The notes: a model not told the origin generated them from the sequence alone. 64,000 nt of DNA from Bradyrhizobium sp. BR 10289 (GCF_019455385.1 NZ_JACOFR010000001.1:310001-374000); one strand, 5' to 3'; shown: positions 50,013 to 58,596, counted from the stretch's first letter. Program-made: numbers and translations.

Positions 50013-50264
50013 ATGGCCCGGCCGCTGCGCGTTTGCGACCATGCACTGCTCCGCTTCATCGAGCGCGTCGGCGGCCTCGATGTCGAAGGCCTGCGTCGGC
50101 ACCTGGCCGAATCGCTGAACCGCGCCGCCGGCGCCGCCGAGCAGCTCGGCCAGCGCGATATGACGATCGCCGCGGACGGCTTCCATTACGTCGTCGTCAA
50201 AGGCGTCGTGGTTACCGTGCTGACCCCGGCAATGAAGCCGAAACGGATCAGGCCGCGGGCATGA
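50013..50264 (+). CDS. Early/middle phage hypothetical protein
   Basis: An 83-residue protein: CDHALLRFIERVGGLDVEGLRRHLAESLNRAAGAAEQLGQRDMTIAADGFHYVVVKGVVVTVL. This pattern is common in phages next to Mor-like genes. Function unknown. The stop overlaps the activator ATG. Confidence 0.7.
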   Translation: MARPLRVCDHALLRFIERVGGLDVEGLRRHLAESLNRAAGAAEQLGQRDMTIAADGFHYVVVKGVVVTVLTPAMKPKRIRPRA

Positions 50265-50671
50265 CCGAGAAGCTCCCCGGCGTGCTAGCGGAGATCGCAG
50301 AGGTGGCGGGTGAAACCGCTGCCCTGATGATCTCTGCCAGGCGCGGCGGGCAGCGCGTCTATTTTCCCAGCACGAAGTTCCTGCATAAAGCGCAGTGGCT
50401 CGTCGAGTGCGTCGGGCACGATCTCGCCGCGAAGATCTGCGCGCACTTCGAGGTCGACGGCCGCGGCCAGCGCATCGATATTCCGTTGCACGTGGGTGGA
50501 ACCTACCGGCAATTCGTCCGTTCGGTTGCCGAGCGAGTGCATAAGCTCGATCGAGATGGCAAATCGTCCACAGAGATCGCTCAGCAGCTGGGCCTGACAC
50601 AACGCACCGTGCATCGCCATCGTGCGCGACATCAGCAGCGCAAGAACGACAAGCAGGGCAAGCTGTTTTGA
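50261..50671 (+). CDS. Mor/C-type late transcription activator
   Basis: A 136-residue protein of the Mor family: LPGVLAEIAEVAGETAALMISARRGGQRVYFPS, HWLVECVGH-like QWLVECVGHDLAAKICAHF, IDIPLHVGG, then the helix-turn-helix DGKSSTEIAQQLGLTQRTVHRHRARH. Mor and C activate middle and late promoters of Mu by binding dyads upstream of weak -10 elements. A dyad lies 44 bp behind its stop, before the lysis genes, and a second copy heads the leftward late operon. Confidence 0.92.
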   Translation: MTEKLPGVLAEIAEVAGETAALMISARRGGQRVYFPSTKFLHKAQWLVECVGHDLAAKICAHFEVDGRGQRIDIPLHVGGTYRQFVRSVAERVHKLDRDGKSSTEIAQQLGLTQRTVHRHRARHQQRKNDKQGKLF

Positions 50672-50714
50672 CAATCTCGCGACCTGTGCGACAGTAAGCT
50701 CCCGCATCATCACC

Positions 50715-50734
50715 GGCCTGACACCTGTCAGGGT
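50715..50734. promoter_or_regulatory. Candidate late-activator site before lysis/terminase operon
   Basis: GGCCTGACACCTGTCAGGGT matches the perfect palindrome at 32731-32750 at 17 of 20 positions. It lies 52 bp before the RlpA-like gene, the first gene of the rightward late operon. A weak -10 candidate (GATTCT, about 50757) stands at a distance comparable to that in Mu late promoters. Confidence 0.65.
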
Positions 50735-50736
50735 CG

Positions 50737-50754
50737 GGAATTTCGAGAAATTCC
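50737..50754. terminator. Second dyad behind the activator site
   Basis: GGAATTTC-GA-GAAATTCC is a perfect 8-bp-arm palindrome two bases after the activator site. It could be a terminator of the early operon (no T-run seen) or an additional protein-binding site. Confidence 0.35.
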
Positions 50755-50785
50755 GGGATTCTGCGCCCCTCAGCCGGGGGCCAGC

Positions 50786-51175
50786 TTGCTTCAACCTTCA
50801 TTCAAACGAGCTTTGACACGGGCATGCGTGGCCCTCGCGCTGGCCTTTGCGCCGATCTTGGCCGCGCCCGCGCATGCGGAGATCTATCAGGGCGTCGCGA
50901 CCTGGTACGGCGACGAGAGCGGCCGTCACACGGCCAACGGCGAGACCTATGACGCCGACGATCTCACCTGTGCCCACCGGACCTATCCCTATGACACGCT
51001 CGTGCGGGTGTGGTGGCGCGGCCGGCATGTGATCTGCCGCGTCAATGACCGCGGCCCGGCCAAATCCACCGGCGTCGACATCGACCTCTCGCGCGGCGCG
51101 GCACGCCAGCTCCGCATGATCGATGCCGGCCGCGCGCACGTCATCATCGAGAAGCTCGGAAAGATGCTCGAATGA
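50786..51175 (+). CDS. RlpA-like double-psi beta-barrel protein
   Basis: A 129-residue protein. TTG 50786 is supported by GGGGG seven bases upstream. Signal peptide (CVALALAFAPILAAPAHA), then the RlpA double-psi barrel: GVATWYGDESGRHTANGETYDADDLTCAHRTYPYDTLVRVWWRGRHVICRVNDRGP. Host RlpA is a septal lytic transglycosylase; here only the barrel exists and there is no SPOR domain. Coupled to the endolysin gene, so it likely helps peptidoglycan breakdown or secretion at lysis. Confidence 0.85.
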   Translation: MLQPSFKRALTRACVALALAFAPILAAPAHAEIYQGVATWYGDESGRHTANGETYDADDLTCAHRTYPYDTLVRVWWRGRHVICRVNDRGPAKSTGVDIDLSRGAARQLRMIDAGRAHVIIEKLGKMLE

Positions 51176-52056
51176 GAGAGAACTTCCCGAAGAGCATGCC
51201 GATCATTCTGGCCTACGAGGGCGGTTGGTCGAACCATCCCCGCGATCCCGGCGGCGTCACGCTGGAGGGCATCATCCAGCGCGTCTATGACGGCTACCGC
51301 ACGCGCAAGGGCCGCCGCATCCAGCCGTTGACCAAAGCGATGCGCTACACGCCTGCTTGGGAAGCCGAGCGCAACGAGATCTACAAGATCCAGTATTGGG
51401 ACGCGGTGCGCGGCGACGAATTGCCGGCCGGCATTGACGTCGTCATGTTCGATTCCGGCATCATGTCAGGCCCGCACCAGGCCGTGCTCTGGCTTCAGCG
51501 CGCGCTCCGCATGAACGATTGCGACGGGCATATCGGCGAGGCCACGCTGTCGGCGATCGAGAACCATCCGAACCACGACAAGCTCGTCGCTGACATTCTG
51601 GCGCGGCGCCTCGGCTTCGTGCAGCACCTCGACACCTGGGCCGACTTCGGCGGCGGCTGGTCGAAGCGCATCGCCAACCTCAAGCAGATCGGCCAAGCCT
51701 GGGCGACGGGTTCTGTCGGGCCGCAGCCGGTTGCCGCGCATGTCAATCGGGGCGATGCCAAGGCTTATGCCTCGGACGTGGCGCAGCCGGCCGTCGACGC
51801 CAACGACGCGGTCAAGGCCAGCATTGGCGGCGGCACCGTCTCCGCGGTGCTGGAGCAGGCACGTGATACCATCGCCCCGGCAGCCTATTCGTCCGAGATC
51901 CTCACGAGGGTCTACACCACCATCGTCATCCTCTGTGTTGTGGCCTCGCTCGGTGCGCTCGGCTATTCCTTCTGGGCGAACTACAAGAGCAAAAAGGCGC
52001 GCCGCGCGATTGACGGCGACGTGCTTGCCGAGGTGCCGGCGGGAGCTGCGGCATGA
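51172..52056 (+). CDS. Endolysin, GH108 N-acetylmuramidase with C-terminal membrane helix
   Basis: A 294-residue protein. Residues 8-180 are a GH108 lysozyme: ILAYEGGWSNHPRDPGGVTLEGI with Glu16 catalytic, YWDAVRGDELPAGIDVVMFDSGIMSGPHQAVLWLQ, then a peptidoglycan-binding part. The C-terminus has a transmembrane helix (TTIVILCVVASLGALGYSFW) and a basic tail. It lacks a signal peptide, so release depends on a holin. Confidence 0.9.
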   Translation: MRENFPKSMPIILAYEGGWSNHPRDPGGVTLEGIIQRVYDGYRTRKGRRIQPLTKAMRYTPAWEAERNEIYKIQYWDAVRGDELPAGIDVVMFDSGIMSGPHQAVLWLQRALRMNDCDGHIGEATLSAIENHPNHDKLVADILARRLGFVQHLDTWADFGGGWSKRIANLKQIGQAWATGSVGPQPVAAHVNRGDAKAYASDVAQPAVDANDAVKASIGGGTVSAVLEQARDTIAPAAYSSEILTRVYTTIVILCVVASLGALGYSFWANYKSKKARRAIDGDVLAEVPAGAAA

Positions 52057-52646
52057 GCTGCGGCATCTTCAATCCGGTGCAATGCGTGTTCGATGTCGTC
52101 GACACCATCAATGGCTTCTCGGCCGAGCTGTTCTGGCAGGTCGCGACGGCGCCGCTCACGCTGATCATCATCGCCGGCATCGCCATCGCTGCCTATGCGG
52201 TGGCGCACGTGCCCTTCGTCGAGAAGTTCATTCCGATCACGGCGCCGTTTATCCGATCGGCGCAACTCGTCTGCCTGATCTGCGCTGCGGCGCTGATCTT
52301 CCTGATCGGCCACCGCGCTGCCGACCAGCGCGCCGAGATCGAGCGCGTCAAGAGCGACCTGGCCTGGACGGAATTCCAACTCGGTAACCAGAAACAGGCC
52401 GCGGACGATGCGGCCGAGCTGAAGAAGACAGCCGATGCGACCACGGCTCAGACGAAAGCGCGGCTCAGTGAGTACCAGGAGAAGTTTGGCAATGATCCTT
52501 CTGCCGCCGTTTGTCCTCCTCGTCCTGGCGTTGTTGAGTGGGTGCACGACCTCCAGCGTCGAAAACAGAGCGCCGCCGCCGTCAGGGCCAAACCAAAGCG
52601 TGGCCTTGTCGCGCGCCTGCGAAGATCTGGCGCGCAACGTCGATGA
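52053..52646 (+). CDS. Holin/i-spanin-like membrane protein (Rz position)
   Basis: A 197-residue protein with two membrane helices (APLTLIIIAGIAIAAYAVA and SAQLVCLICAAALIFLIG), then a long charged coiled coil (RAEIERVKSDLAWTEFQLGNQKQAADDAAELKKTADATTAQTKARLSEYQEKF). The membrane-plus-coiled-coil layout and the embedded lipoprotein gene fit an Rz-like inner-membrane spanin, possibly with holin function. Overlaps the endolysin stop. Confidence 0.75.
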   Translation: MSCGIFNPVQCVFDVVDTINGFSAELFWQVATAPLTLIIIAGIAIAAYAVAHVPFVEKFIPITAPFIRSAQLVCLICAAALIFLIGHRAADQRAEIERVKSDLAWTEFQLGNQKQAADDAAELKKTADATTAQTKARLSEYQEKFGNDPSAAVCPPRPGVVEWVHDLQRRKQSAAAVRAKPKRGLVARLRRSGAQRR

Positions 52647-52785
52647 TCCCGTCGTCACCGAGCAGAGCGACCCGTGGCAGAAGACCGGCGAATACGCCGC
52701 TGCGCTCGGCGAAGCCAATGACAACATCGACGCAACGCGCGAGTGCCAGAAGCGACAGCGCGAGCGGCTCGCAAAGGGGAAGTGA
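52492..52785 (+). CDS. Rz1-like outer-membrane spanin lipoprotein, embedded in Rz-like gene
   Basis: A 97-residue lipoprotein: MILLPPFVLLVLALLSGCTT with the lipid-bearing Cys at 18, followed by Pro-rich APPPSGPN. It starts inside the Rz-like gene in another frame and ends 139 bp beyond it, the classic overlapped Rz/Rz1 design. It joins the inner-membrane spanin to fuse membranes at lysis. Confidence 0.82.
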   Translation: MILLPPFVLLVLALLSGCTTSSVENRAPPPSGPNQSVALSRACEDLARNVDDPVVTEQSDPWQKTGEYAAALGEANDNIDATRECQKRQRERLAKGK

Positions 52786-52788
52786 AGC

Positions 52789-53163
52789 GTGAACTTGAAT
52801 GACTGGGCGCCGTGGGTTGCGATTGCAATAGCGGCAGCATCTTTCCTGTACCCGATTTTCAACGGCCGATCGAAGAAGATCGACGCGCGTCTGGCTTCGA
52901 TCGAGGAAACGCAAAAGCACGACCGCGAGCAGGCACTTCTTCGCACGGTCGCCGTCCAGGCGGAGACCGCCGCCGTGCGAGACCGCGTCACGAAGCTGGA
53001 AACCGAGGTCGAGCATCTGCCGGACAAGGACGTGACGCACCGTCTGGAGATGCTGCTCGCGGGCGTGCAGACCGAGGTGCGCGGCCTCTCCGAGCGGGTC
53101 AAACCGATCGCCGCCATGGCCGATCGGATTCAGGAAGCCATGGTCGACAAGGTAATGGGCTGA
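52789..53163 (+). CDS. DUF2730-like phage protein
   Basis: A 124-residue protein from GTG 52789. One N-terminal membrane helix (WAPWVAIAIAAASFLYPIF), then coiled coil (KKIDARLASIEETQKHDREQALLRTVAVQ...). It matches the DUF2730 proteins between lysis and packaging genes of Mu-like phages. Function unknown. Confidence 0.8.
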   Translation: MNLNDWAPWVAIAIAAASFLYPIFNGRSKKIDARLASIEETQKHDREQALLRTVAVQAETAAVRDRVTKLETEVEHLPDKDVTHRLEMLLAGVQTEVRGLSERVKPIAAMADRIQEAMVDKVMG

Positions 53164-53459
53164 TGGGCAAGGACATCATTCGAGAACACGCGCGGCTGAT
53201 CATCCTGCGCGAGCTGCACGGCCAGGCGAACTATTCGTCGAGCGACAGCATGCTCCAGGAGGTGCTGGAATCGTTCGCAATCGCCAAGTCGCGCGACTGG
53301 ATTCGCATCGAGATCGACTGGCTGGTCGAAATGGGCGCGGTGACGAAGATGACCGCCGGCACGGCCTGGATCGTCACCCTGACGTCGAAGGGTGCCGAGC
53401 ATGTCGAGCGGCGCCTCCTGATCGAGGGCATCAAGCGTCCCAGCCTGCCGGAAGGCTAA
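53163..53459 (+). CDS. Mu gp26-like winged-helix protein
   Basis: A 98-residue protein: ARLIILRELHGQANYSSSDSMLQEVLESFAIAKSRDWIRIEIDWLVEMGAVTK, the small winged-helix family (VpaChn25_0724-type) always found before DUF3486 in Mu-like phages. The start overlaps the previous stop by one base. Probably connected with packaging. Confidence 0.8.
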   Translation: MGKDIIREHARLIILRELHGQANYSSSDSMLQEVLESFAIAKSRDWIRIEIDWLVEMGAVTKMTAGTAWIVTLTSKGAEHVERRLLIEGIKRPSLPEG

Positions 53460-53465
53460 TGCCCG

Positions 53466-54089
53466 ATGGCGAGCCACGCAAAAGCGCGCCGCGGCCGGCT
53501 GGCGGAGATCGACAAGCTGCCGGACTGGGCGGATGAAGCCAAGGTCTGGGCGTTCGAGCAGCTCAAGGAGCGAAAGCTCTCGCAACTTGAGATCCTGGAG
53601 CAGTTCAACGCCCGTTTAAGAGCCGCCTCGCTTGCCCATGACGCTAGCGCTCCGTTGCCGGAGCCGATCTCGCGCTCGGCCTTCAACCGGACCGCCATGC
53701 GGATCTCGCTGCTTGGCCGGCGCCTGGAAGAGACCCGCGATCTCGCTGCGGTGCTCGCGCCGAAGCTGGACGAGGCTGGCGATAGCTCGATCACGCTGAT
53801 GGTAGCGGAATCCATCAAGATGCTGATCTCCGAGATGCTTACCAACGCCGGCGAGCTCACCGCGGACGGCTCTACGGCAGAAATGCTGATGATGACCGCG
53901 CGCGCTCTCGCCGCCGCCGAGCAGGCCAAGAAGATCAGCGCGGACGGCCGCCGCAAGATCGAGACCGAGCTGAAGAGCAAGGCGGCCGAAGCGGTCGAGA
54001 CCGTCGCGAAGGCCAAGGGCATCTCGGCAGAGACGGCCTGGGAGATCAAGAGCAAGATTCTCGGCATCGAGAGGAAGAAGGGTTCGTGA
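53466..54089 (+). CDS. DUF3486 protein, terminase small subunit (Mu gp27-like)
   Basis: A 207-residue protein: MASHAKARRGRLAEIDKLPDWADEAKVWAFEQLKERKLSQLEILEQFNARL is typical DUF3486. The rest is helical. It is upstream of the terminase large subunit and is the likely small subunit that recognises phage DNA. Confidence 0.88.
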   Translation: MASHAKARRGRLAEIDKLPDWADEAKVWAFEQLKERKLSQLEILEQFNARLRAASLAHDASAPLPEPISRSAFNRTAMRISLLGRRLEETRDLAAVLAPKLDEAGDSSITLMVAESIKMLISEMLTNAGELTADGSTAEMLMMTARALAAAEQAKKISADGRRKIETELKSKAAEAVETVAKAKGISAETAWEIKSKILGIERKKGS

Positions 54090-54964
54090 CGGCGCAGGAT
54101 CACATCGACGGGCGCGAACGCCAGCTGCACATCCAGCGCCGCAACAACGTGCTGTCGGCGCTCTGGCTGGCCGTCTGGATCATCTTCGCTGGGATCGGCG
54201 CGGCGGCGTCGATCCATTTCGTCATCACCCACGTCTTTCAGTCAGGAGGAAGATGCGACATGAGCCACGAATGCCCGATCGAGAACTGCGCCGCGAGAGT
54301 ACGAAACGAATTCTATATGTGCCCGCGTCATTGGCGGATGGTGCCGAGGCCGCTTCAGTCCGCGGTCTATGCGAGCTTCCGCGCGACCGGCCGCATCAGC
54401 GACAATCACCGCGAAGCCAAGCGCGTCGTCGAGCAGGCCGAAGCCGGTCTCAAGGCGCTCGATCTCCCGGCCGGCACCAAGGCGCTCACCGTCTATCAGC
54501 CCTGGGCAACGCTGATCATCCTGGGCGCCAAGCCGTTCGAGTTCCGCAAATGGAAGTTCACCGACAAGCCTTACCTCGCCCAGCTCGTCAGTCGGCGCAT
54601 CGTCGTCCATGCCAGCGCGCGCCGGCCGCCGTTCGGAGAACTCGACGACATCCTTCGCCGCATGGACGACGGCGAGAGCGGACTCGACGATAAGATCGCG
54701 CGCCCGATCGTCGAAGGGCTTCGCGCAGCATTGCGGGCAAGAGGCAATGATGCTGACCTCAGCGAGATCGCGCCGCTCAGTGTCGCGCTCGGCACGGTCA
54801 TCATCGGCGAGCCCCGCAGCGTGCTCGACATCTTCAAGGGAACGCCGATCGCGGACAGCGATCGTCTCGACCATAGCCTCTACGGTTGGCCGATGATCGA
54901 GCCGAAGGCGTTTGAACGCCCGATTCCTTCCGCCGGCGCGCAAGGCTTCTGGAACTGGTCATAG
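54086..54964 (+). CDS. ASCH-domain protein with N-terminal membrane helix; possible internal start
   Basis: A 292-residue frame from GTG 54086. Residues 1-58 contain one membrane helix (SALWLAVWIIFAGIGAAASIHFV). A Cys-rich segment follows (CPIENCAARVRNEFYMCPRHWRMVP), then an ASCH fold (TKALTVYQPWATLIILGAKPFEFRKWKF... IVVHASARRPP, ALGTVIIGEP). ATG 54260 in the same frame follows a strong AGGAGG, so two products may exist: a membrane-anchored form and a soluble 234-residue ASCH protein. ASCH proteins bind RNA or hydrolyse modified nucleosides. It lies inside the packaging operon. Confidence 0.8.
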   Translation: MTAQDHIDGRERQLHIQRRNNVLSALWLAVWIIFAGIGAAASIHFVITHVFQSGGRCDMSHECPIENCAARVRNEFYMCPRHWRMVPRPLQSAVYASFRATGRISDNHREAKRVVEQAEAGLKALDLPAGTKALTVYQPWATLIILGAKPFEFRKWKFTDKPYLAQLVSRRIVVHASARRPPFGELDDILRRMDDGESGLDDKIARPIVEGLRAALRARGNDADLSEIAPLSVALGTVIIGEPRSVLDIFKGTPIADSDRLDHSLYGWPMIEPKAFERPIPSAGAQGFWNWS

Positions 54965-54974
54965 GAGAGCTGCA

Positions 54975-55346
54975 ATGGAAGACGCGACCGTTGCCGGCGT
55001 AGAGCCGGTGTGGGAATTCGCCATCGTCGAAGTGTTCGGCCACCGCCGGCATGTTGGCCGCGCGAGCGAGGTCGAGCGGTTCGGGGCGAAGATGATACGA
55101 ATCGACGTGCCGAAGCTCGGACCCGCCGAAGGCGAAATCACCTGGTCGAGCCATTTTTACGGCGGCGGCTCGCTTTTCTCTTACACGCCGACGGACGAGA
55201 AGACCGTCATGAACTATGCCGAGCGGCTTCGGGCCGCACCCGCGGCAATCCCTTATCGTGACCATGGTGAGAACGACGTCTTCACCGGCGAGGAAGAGCC
55301 GCATCACGACGACGAACGGTTCGACGAGAACGCGCTCGACGAATGA
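54975..55346 (+). CDS. Phage hypothetical acidic protein
   Basis: A 123-residue protein with AGGAGA before ATG 54975: WEFAIVEVFGHRRHVGRASEVERFGAKMIRIDVPK, then YGGGSLFSY and a strongly acidic tail. Its last bases overlap the terminase start. Similar acidic proteins occur beside ASCH genes in phages; function unknown. Confidence 0.65.
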   Translation: MEDATVAGVEPVWEFAIVEVFGHRRHVGRASEVERFGAKMIRIDVPKLGPAEGEITWSSHFYGGGSLFSYTPTDEKTVMNYAERLRAAPAAIPYRDHGENDVFTGEEEPHHDDERFDENALDE

Positions 55347-56989
55347 TTACCGCCGCCTCCACAGCGCCCGTTCTCGCACGCAACCCGGCCGAACTGCCGG
55401 AGGAGCTGCTGCGCGGCGCCGAGCTGCCGGAGGGGTTCGATCCGCTCGCCGAAGGCGTGCTGATGAAGCATCAGCGCGAATGGCTTGAGGACGAGAGCGA
55501 TCTCAAGCTCGGCGAGAAGGGCCGCCGCACCGGAATCACCTTCGCCGAGGCGCTCGACGACACGCTGTTGGCGGCGAAAAGCCGTGCTGCCGGCGGCATG
55601 AACGTCTTCTACATCGGCGACACCAAGGACAAGGGCCGCGAGTTCATCGGCTATGTCGCGCACTTCGCCCGCGTTGTCGCCGGCGAAGCTGGGGCGATCG
55701 AGGAATTCCTCTTCGAGGATCAGAAAGAGGACGGATCATCGGGCTTTATCTCGGCATTCCGCGTCATCTTCGCGTCGGGCTACCGGGTCGAAGCGCTGTC
55801 GTCGCGGCCGGAGAACATCCGAGGCTTGCAAGGCAAGGTCGTCATCGACGAAGCGGCGTTCCACAAGGACGTGCGCGCCGTGCTCGATGCGGTCAACGCG
55901 CTGCTGATCTGGGGCGGCAAGATCGTCGTGATCTCCACCCATAACGGCGTGCTCAGCCCGTTCAATGAGCTGATCCTCGAAGCCAAAGCGGGGAAAATCC
56001 CCTTCAGTCTGCACTTCATCCCGTTCCAGAAGGCGATCGACAACGGTCTGTTCCGGCGCGTGTGCCTGATGACCGGCAAGATTTGGTCAAACGAGGCCGA
56101 GATCGAGTGGGAGGCGAAGATCCGCGCCGCCTATGGCGTGCGTACTGCGGCGATGAAGCAGGAACTGGATTGCGAGCCGGCAGAGTCGGAAGGAGCGGCG
56201 CTGACACGCGTGCAGATCGAGGCTTGCATGCGCGGCGGCATCCCCATCATTCGATGGGCACAGCCGGACAGCTTCAAGAATCTGCCGGAGGACAAGCGAA
56301 AGGCCGAGGCGCTGCTGTTCTGCGAGAGAGAGCTGAAGCCGGTACTGGACAAGCTCGATCCGAAGCTGCGGCACGTGTTCGGCGTCGACTTCGCCCGCAC
56401 CGGCGACGGCAGCGACTACCTGATCGATGCGATCGAGGATGATCTGACGCGCGTCTGCGCGTTCCTGGCCGAGCTGCGCAACGTGCCGTTCGATCAGCAG
56501 CGCGATATCCTGTTCTACATCATCGACCGGCTGCCGCGTCGCGGCGCCGGTGCGCTCGATGCCAGCGGCAACGGCGCCTATCTCGCGGAAGCGGCGGCGC
56601 TGAAGTATGCCGGCGTCCACGAGGTGAAGCTGAGCCAGCAATGGTATCGGCAGAACGCGACTCCTTACGTCGAGGCGTTCGGCGACAAGACCGTCGTCAG
56701 GCCGAAGCACGATGACGTGCTACGCGACCACCAGGCGCTCGCCTATGTCGGCGGCATCATCAAGGTGCCGGACGATCACCGCTTCAAGGGCACGGACGGC
56801 TTTCCCCGCCACGGCGATTCCGCGATTGCCGGCATGCTGTCCTACTTCGCGTCCCGACAGGACTATTGGGAGGCCGGGTATCAATCGGCGTCCACCAAAA
56901 GCGCAGCCGGCGGGCCGCCGGATGACGACAATGAAGGCCGAGCCTGGTGGAAGGCGCCGCTCGGCACACGCATCCGAGGAGGCTTTTAA
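55343..56989 (+). CDS. Terminase large subunit (Mu gp28-like)
   Basis: A 548-residue packaging motor. A Walker A-like GRRTGIT is at about 60-66, Walker B VVIDEAAF at 166-173 (Asp169, Glu170), THNG coupling motif, and the C-terminal nuclease begins VFGVDFARTGDGSDYLI. It belongs to the Mu gp28 group, which fills heads with phage plus flanking host DNA. Overlaps the neighbours at both ends. Confidence 0.93.
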   Translation: MITAASTAPVLARNPAELPEELLRGAELPEGFDPLAEGVLMKHQREWLEDESDLKLGEKGRRTGITFAEALDDTLLAAKSRAAGGMNVFYIGDTKDKGREFIGYVAHFARVVAGEAGAIEEFLFEDQKEDGSSGFISAFRVIFASGYRVEALSSRPENIRGLQGKVVIDEAAFHKDVRAVLDAVNALLIWGGKIVVISTHNGVLSPFNELILEAKAGKIPFSLHFIPFQKAIDNGLFRRVCLMTGKIWSNEAEIEWEAKIRAAYGVRTAAMKQELDCEPAESEGAALTRVQIEACMRGGIPIIRWAQPDSFKNLPEDKRKAEALLFCERELKPVLDKLDPKLRHVFGVDFARTGDGSDYLIDAIEDDLTRVCAFLAELRNVPFDQQRDILFYIIDRLPRRGAGALDASGNGAYLAEAAALKYAGVHEVKLSQQWYRQNATPYVEAFGDKTVVRPKHDDVLRDHQALAYVGGIIKVPDDHRFKGTDGFPRHGDSAIAGMLSYFASRQDYWEAGYQSASTKSAAGGPPDDDNEGRAWWKAPLGTRIRGGF

Positions 56990-58596
56990 TGGCCCTTAAA
57001 ACGTCACCGATCCTCGATCAGTTCGGCCGTGCCATTCAGCGCGAGGTGTTGACTGAGGAGATCGCCGGGCCGCGCATCGGCAGCGTGCGTTCGCCGATAT
57101 CAGGATATCCGGCCGATGGCCTAAATCCGGTGCGGCTCGCCAATATCCTGAAGGCCGCGGACGCTTATGATCCGCTCCGCTTCTTCGAGCTGGCCGAGCA
57201 GATCGAGGAGCGAGACCTGCATTACGCTGGTGTGCTCGGCACGAGGAAGCGGCAGGTCTCGCAGCTCGACATCACAGTCGAGCCAGCCGACGACACTTCG
57301 GAGGCGAAGGCGCATGCGGCCTGGGTCGAAGGCATCCTGAAGCGCGATACGCTCCAGGACGAGCTTTTCGATATGCTCGATGCGATCGGCAAGGGCATCA
57401 GCATCACCGAGATCATCTGGGACACATCTGAAGGCGACTGGGCCATCAAGAAGCTCGCCTGGCGCGATCCGCGCTGGTTCCGGTTCGATCGCAACGATGG
57501 CGAGACGCCGCTCTTGCTGGGCGATTACAGCGCCGACGGCGTCGGCACCGTGCCGATGACGTCGTCGGGCGAAACGCCGCTGACGCCGTTCAAGTTCATC
57601 ACCACTGTCATCCGCGCTAAGTCGGGCCTTCCGATCCGGTCCGGTCTGTCGCGCCTGGTCGCATGGGCCTGGATGTTCAAGGCGTTCGTGCAGCGCGACT
57701 GGACGATCTTCACACAGACTTACGGCCAGCCCGTGCGCGTCGGCAAGTATCCGGCCGGCACGACGCAGGGCGACAAGGACACGCTTTTCACCGCGGTCGC
57801 AAACATCGCCGGCGACTGTGCTGCGATCATCCCGGCGACGATGGAGATCGAATTCGTCGAGGCAAAGAACGTTGGGCCTGGCAGCGACCTCTACCAGAAG
57901 CGCGCTGATTGGCTCGATCAGCAGGTTTCCAAGGCCGTGTTGGGCCAGACCGCAACCACCGATGCGATCGCAGGCGGTCACGCGGTCGGCAAGGAGCATC
58001 GGCAGGTTCAGGAAGACATCGAGCGCGCAGATGCGAAGGCTCTGAGCGCGATTCTCAACCGCGACCTGGTTCGGTCGGGCATCGACCTGCAATTCGGCGC
58101 GCAGAAAGCCTATCCGCGGCTGCGTATCGGCCGGTCCGAGGACACCGACGTTCAATTGACCGTCGAGAGCGCCGCGAAGCTCGTGCCGATGGGGCTGAAG
58201 GTCGGCAGAACGTATTTCAACGACCTTCTTGGCATTCCGTTGCCGGAAGATGGCGACGAATTGCTGACCACACCGGCGCAGGCGCCGTCATTCGGCGGCT
58301 TCGGCGGCGATACCTTGCCAGCTGCGCCATCGCTGAACGCGAGGTTGCGCATGCAGGAGGTGCACGACCCGATCGCGGCGCTCGCCGAGCAGGCCGAAAG
58401 GCTCTGCGGGCCGGGCACTGATGCCGTGATCGACGAAATTCGCGCAGTTGTCGAGCGCTCGACCTCGCTGCACCAGGTGCAGGAGGAATTGCGCAAGCTG
58501 AAGCCCGGAATTGCCGAGCGAAACCTCGCCGGATTGATGCGAATGGCGCGCACCATCGCGAATCTGACCGGCCGGGCGCAGATTCCCGATGCTTAA
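56989..58596 (+). CDS. Portal protein, DUF935 (Mu gp29-like)
   Basis: A 535-residue portal: RLANILKAADAYDPLRFFELAEQIEERDLHYAGVLGTRKRQV, then FKFITTVIRAKSGLPIRSGLSRLVAWAWMFKAFVQRDWTIFTQTYGQPVRVGKY, which is diagnostic of DUF935. It forms the dodecameric DNA channel. The start ATG overlaps the terminase stop by one base (TAATG). Confidence 0.95.
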   Translation: MALKTSPILDQFGRAIQREVLTEEIAGPRIGSVRSPISGYPADGLNPVRLANILKAADAYDPLRFFELAEQIEERDLHYAGVLGTRKRQVSQLDITVEPADDTSEAKAHAAWVEGILKRDTLQDELFDMLDAIGKGISITEIIWDTSEGDWAIKKLAWRDPRWFRFDRNDGETPLLLGDYSADGVGTVPMTSSGETPLTPFKFITTVIRAKSGLPIRSGLSRLVAWAWMFKAFVQRDWTIFTQTYGQPVRVGKYPAGTTQGDKDTLFTAVANIAGDCAAIIPATMEIEFVEAKNVGPGSDLYQKRADWLDQQVSKAVLGQTATTDAIAGGHAVGKEHRQVQEDIERADAKALSAILNRDLVRSGIDLQFGAQKAYPRLRIGRSEDTDVQLTVESAAKLVPMGLKVGRTYFNDLLGIPLPEDGDELLTTPAQAPSFGGFGGDTLPAAPSLNARLRMQEVHDPIAALAEQAERLCGPGTDAVIDEIRAVVERSTSLHQVQEELRKLKPGIAERNLAGLMRMARTIANLTGRAQIPDA

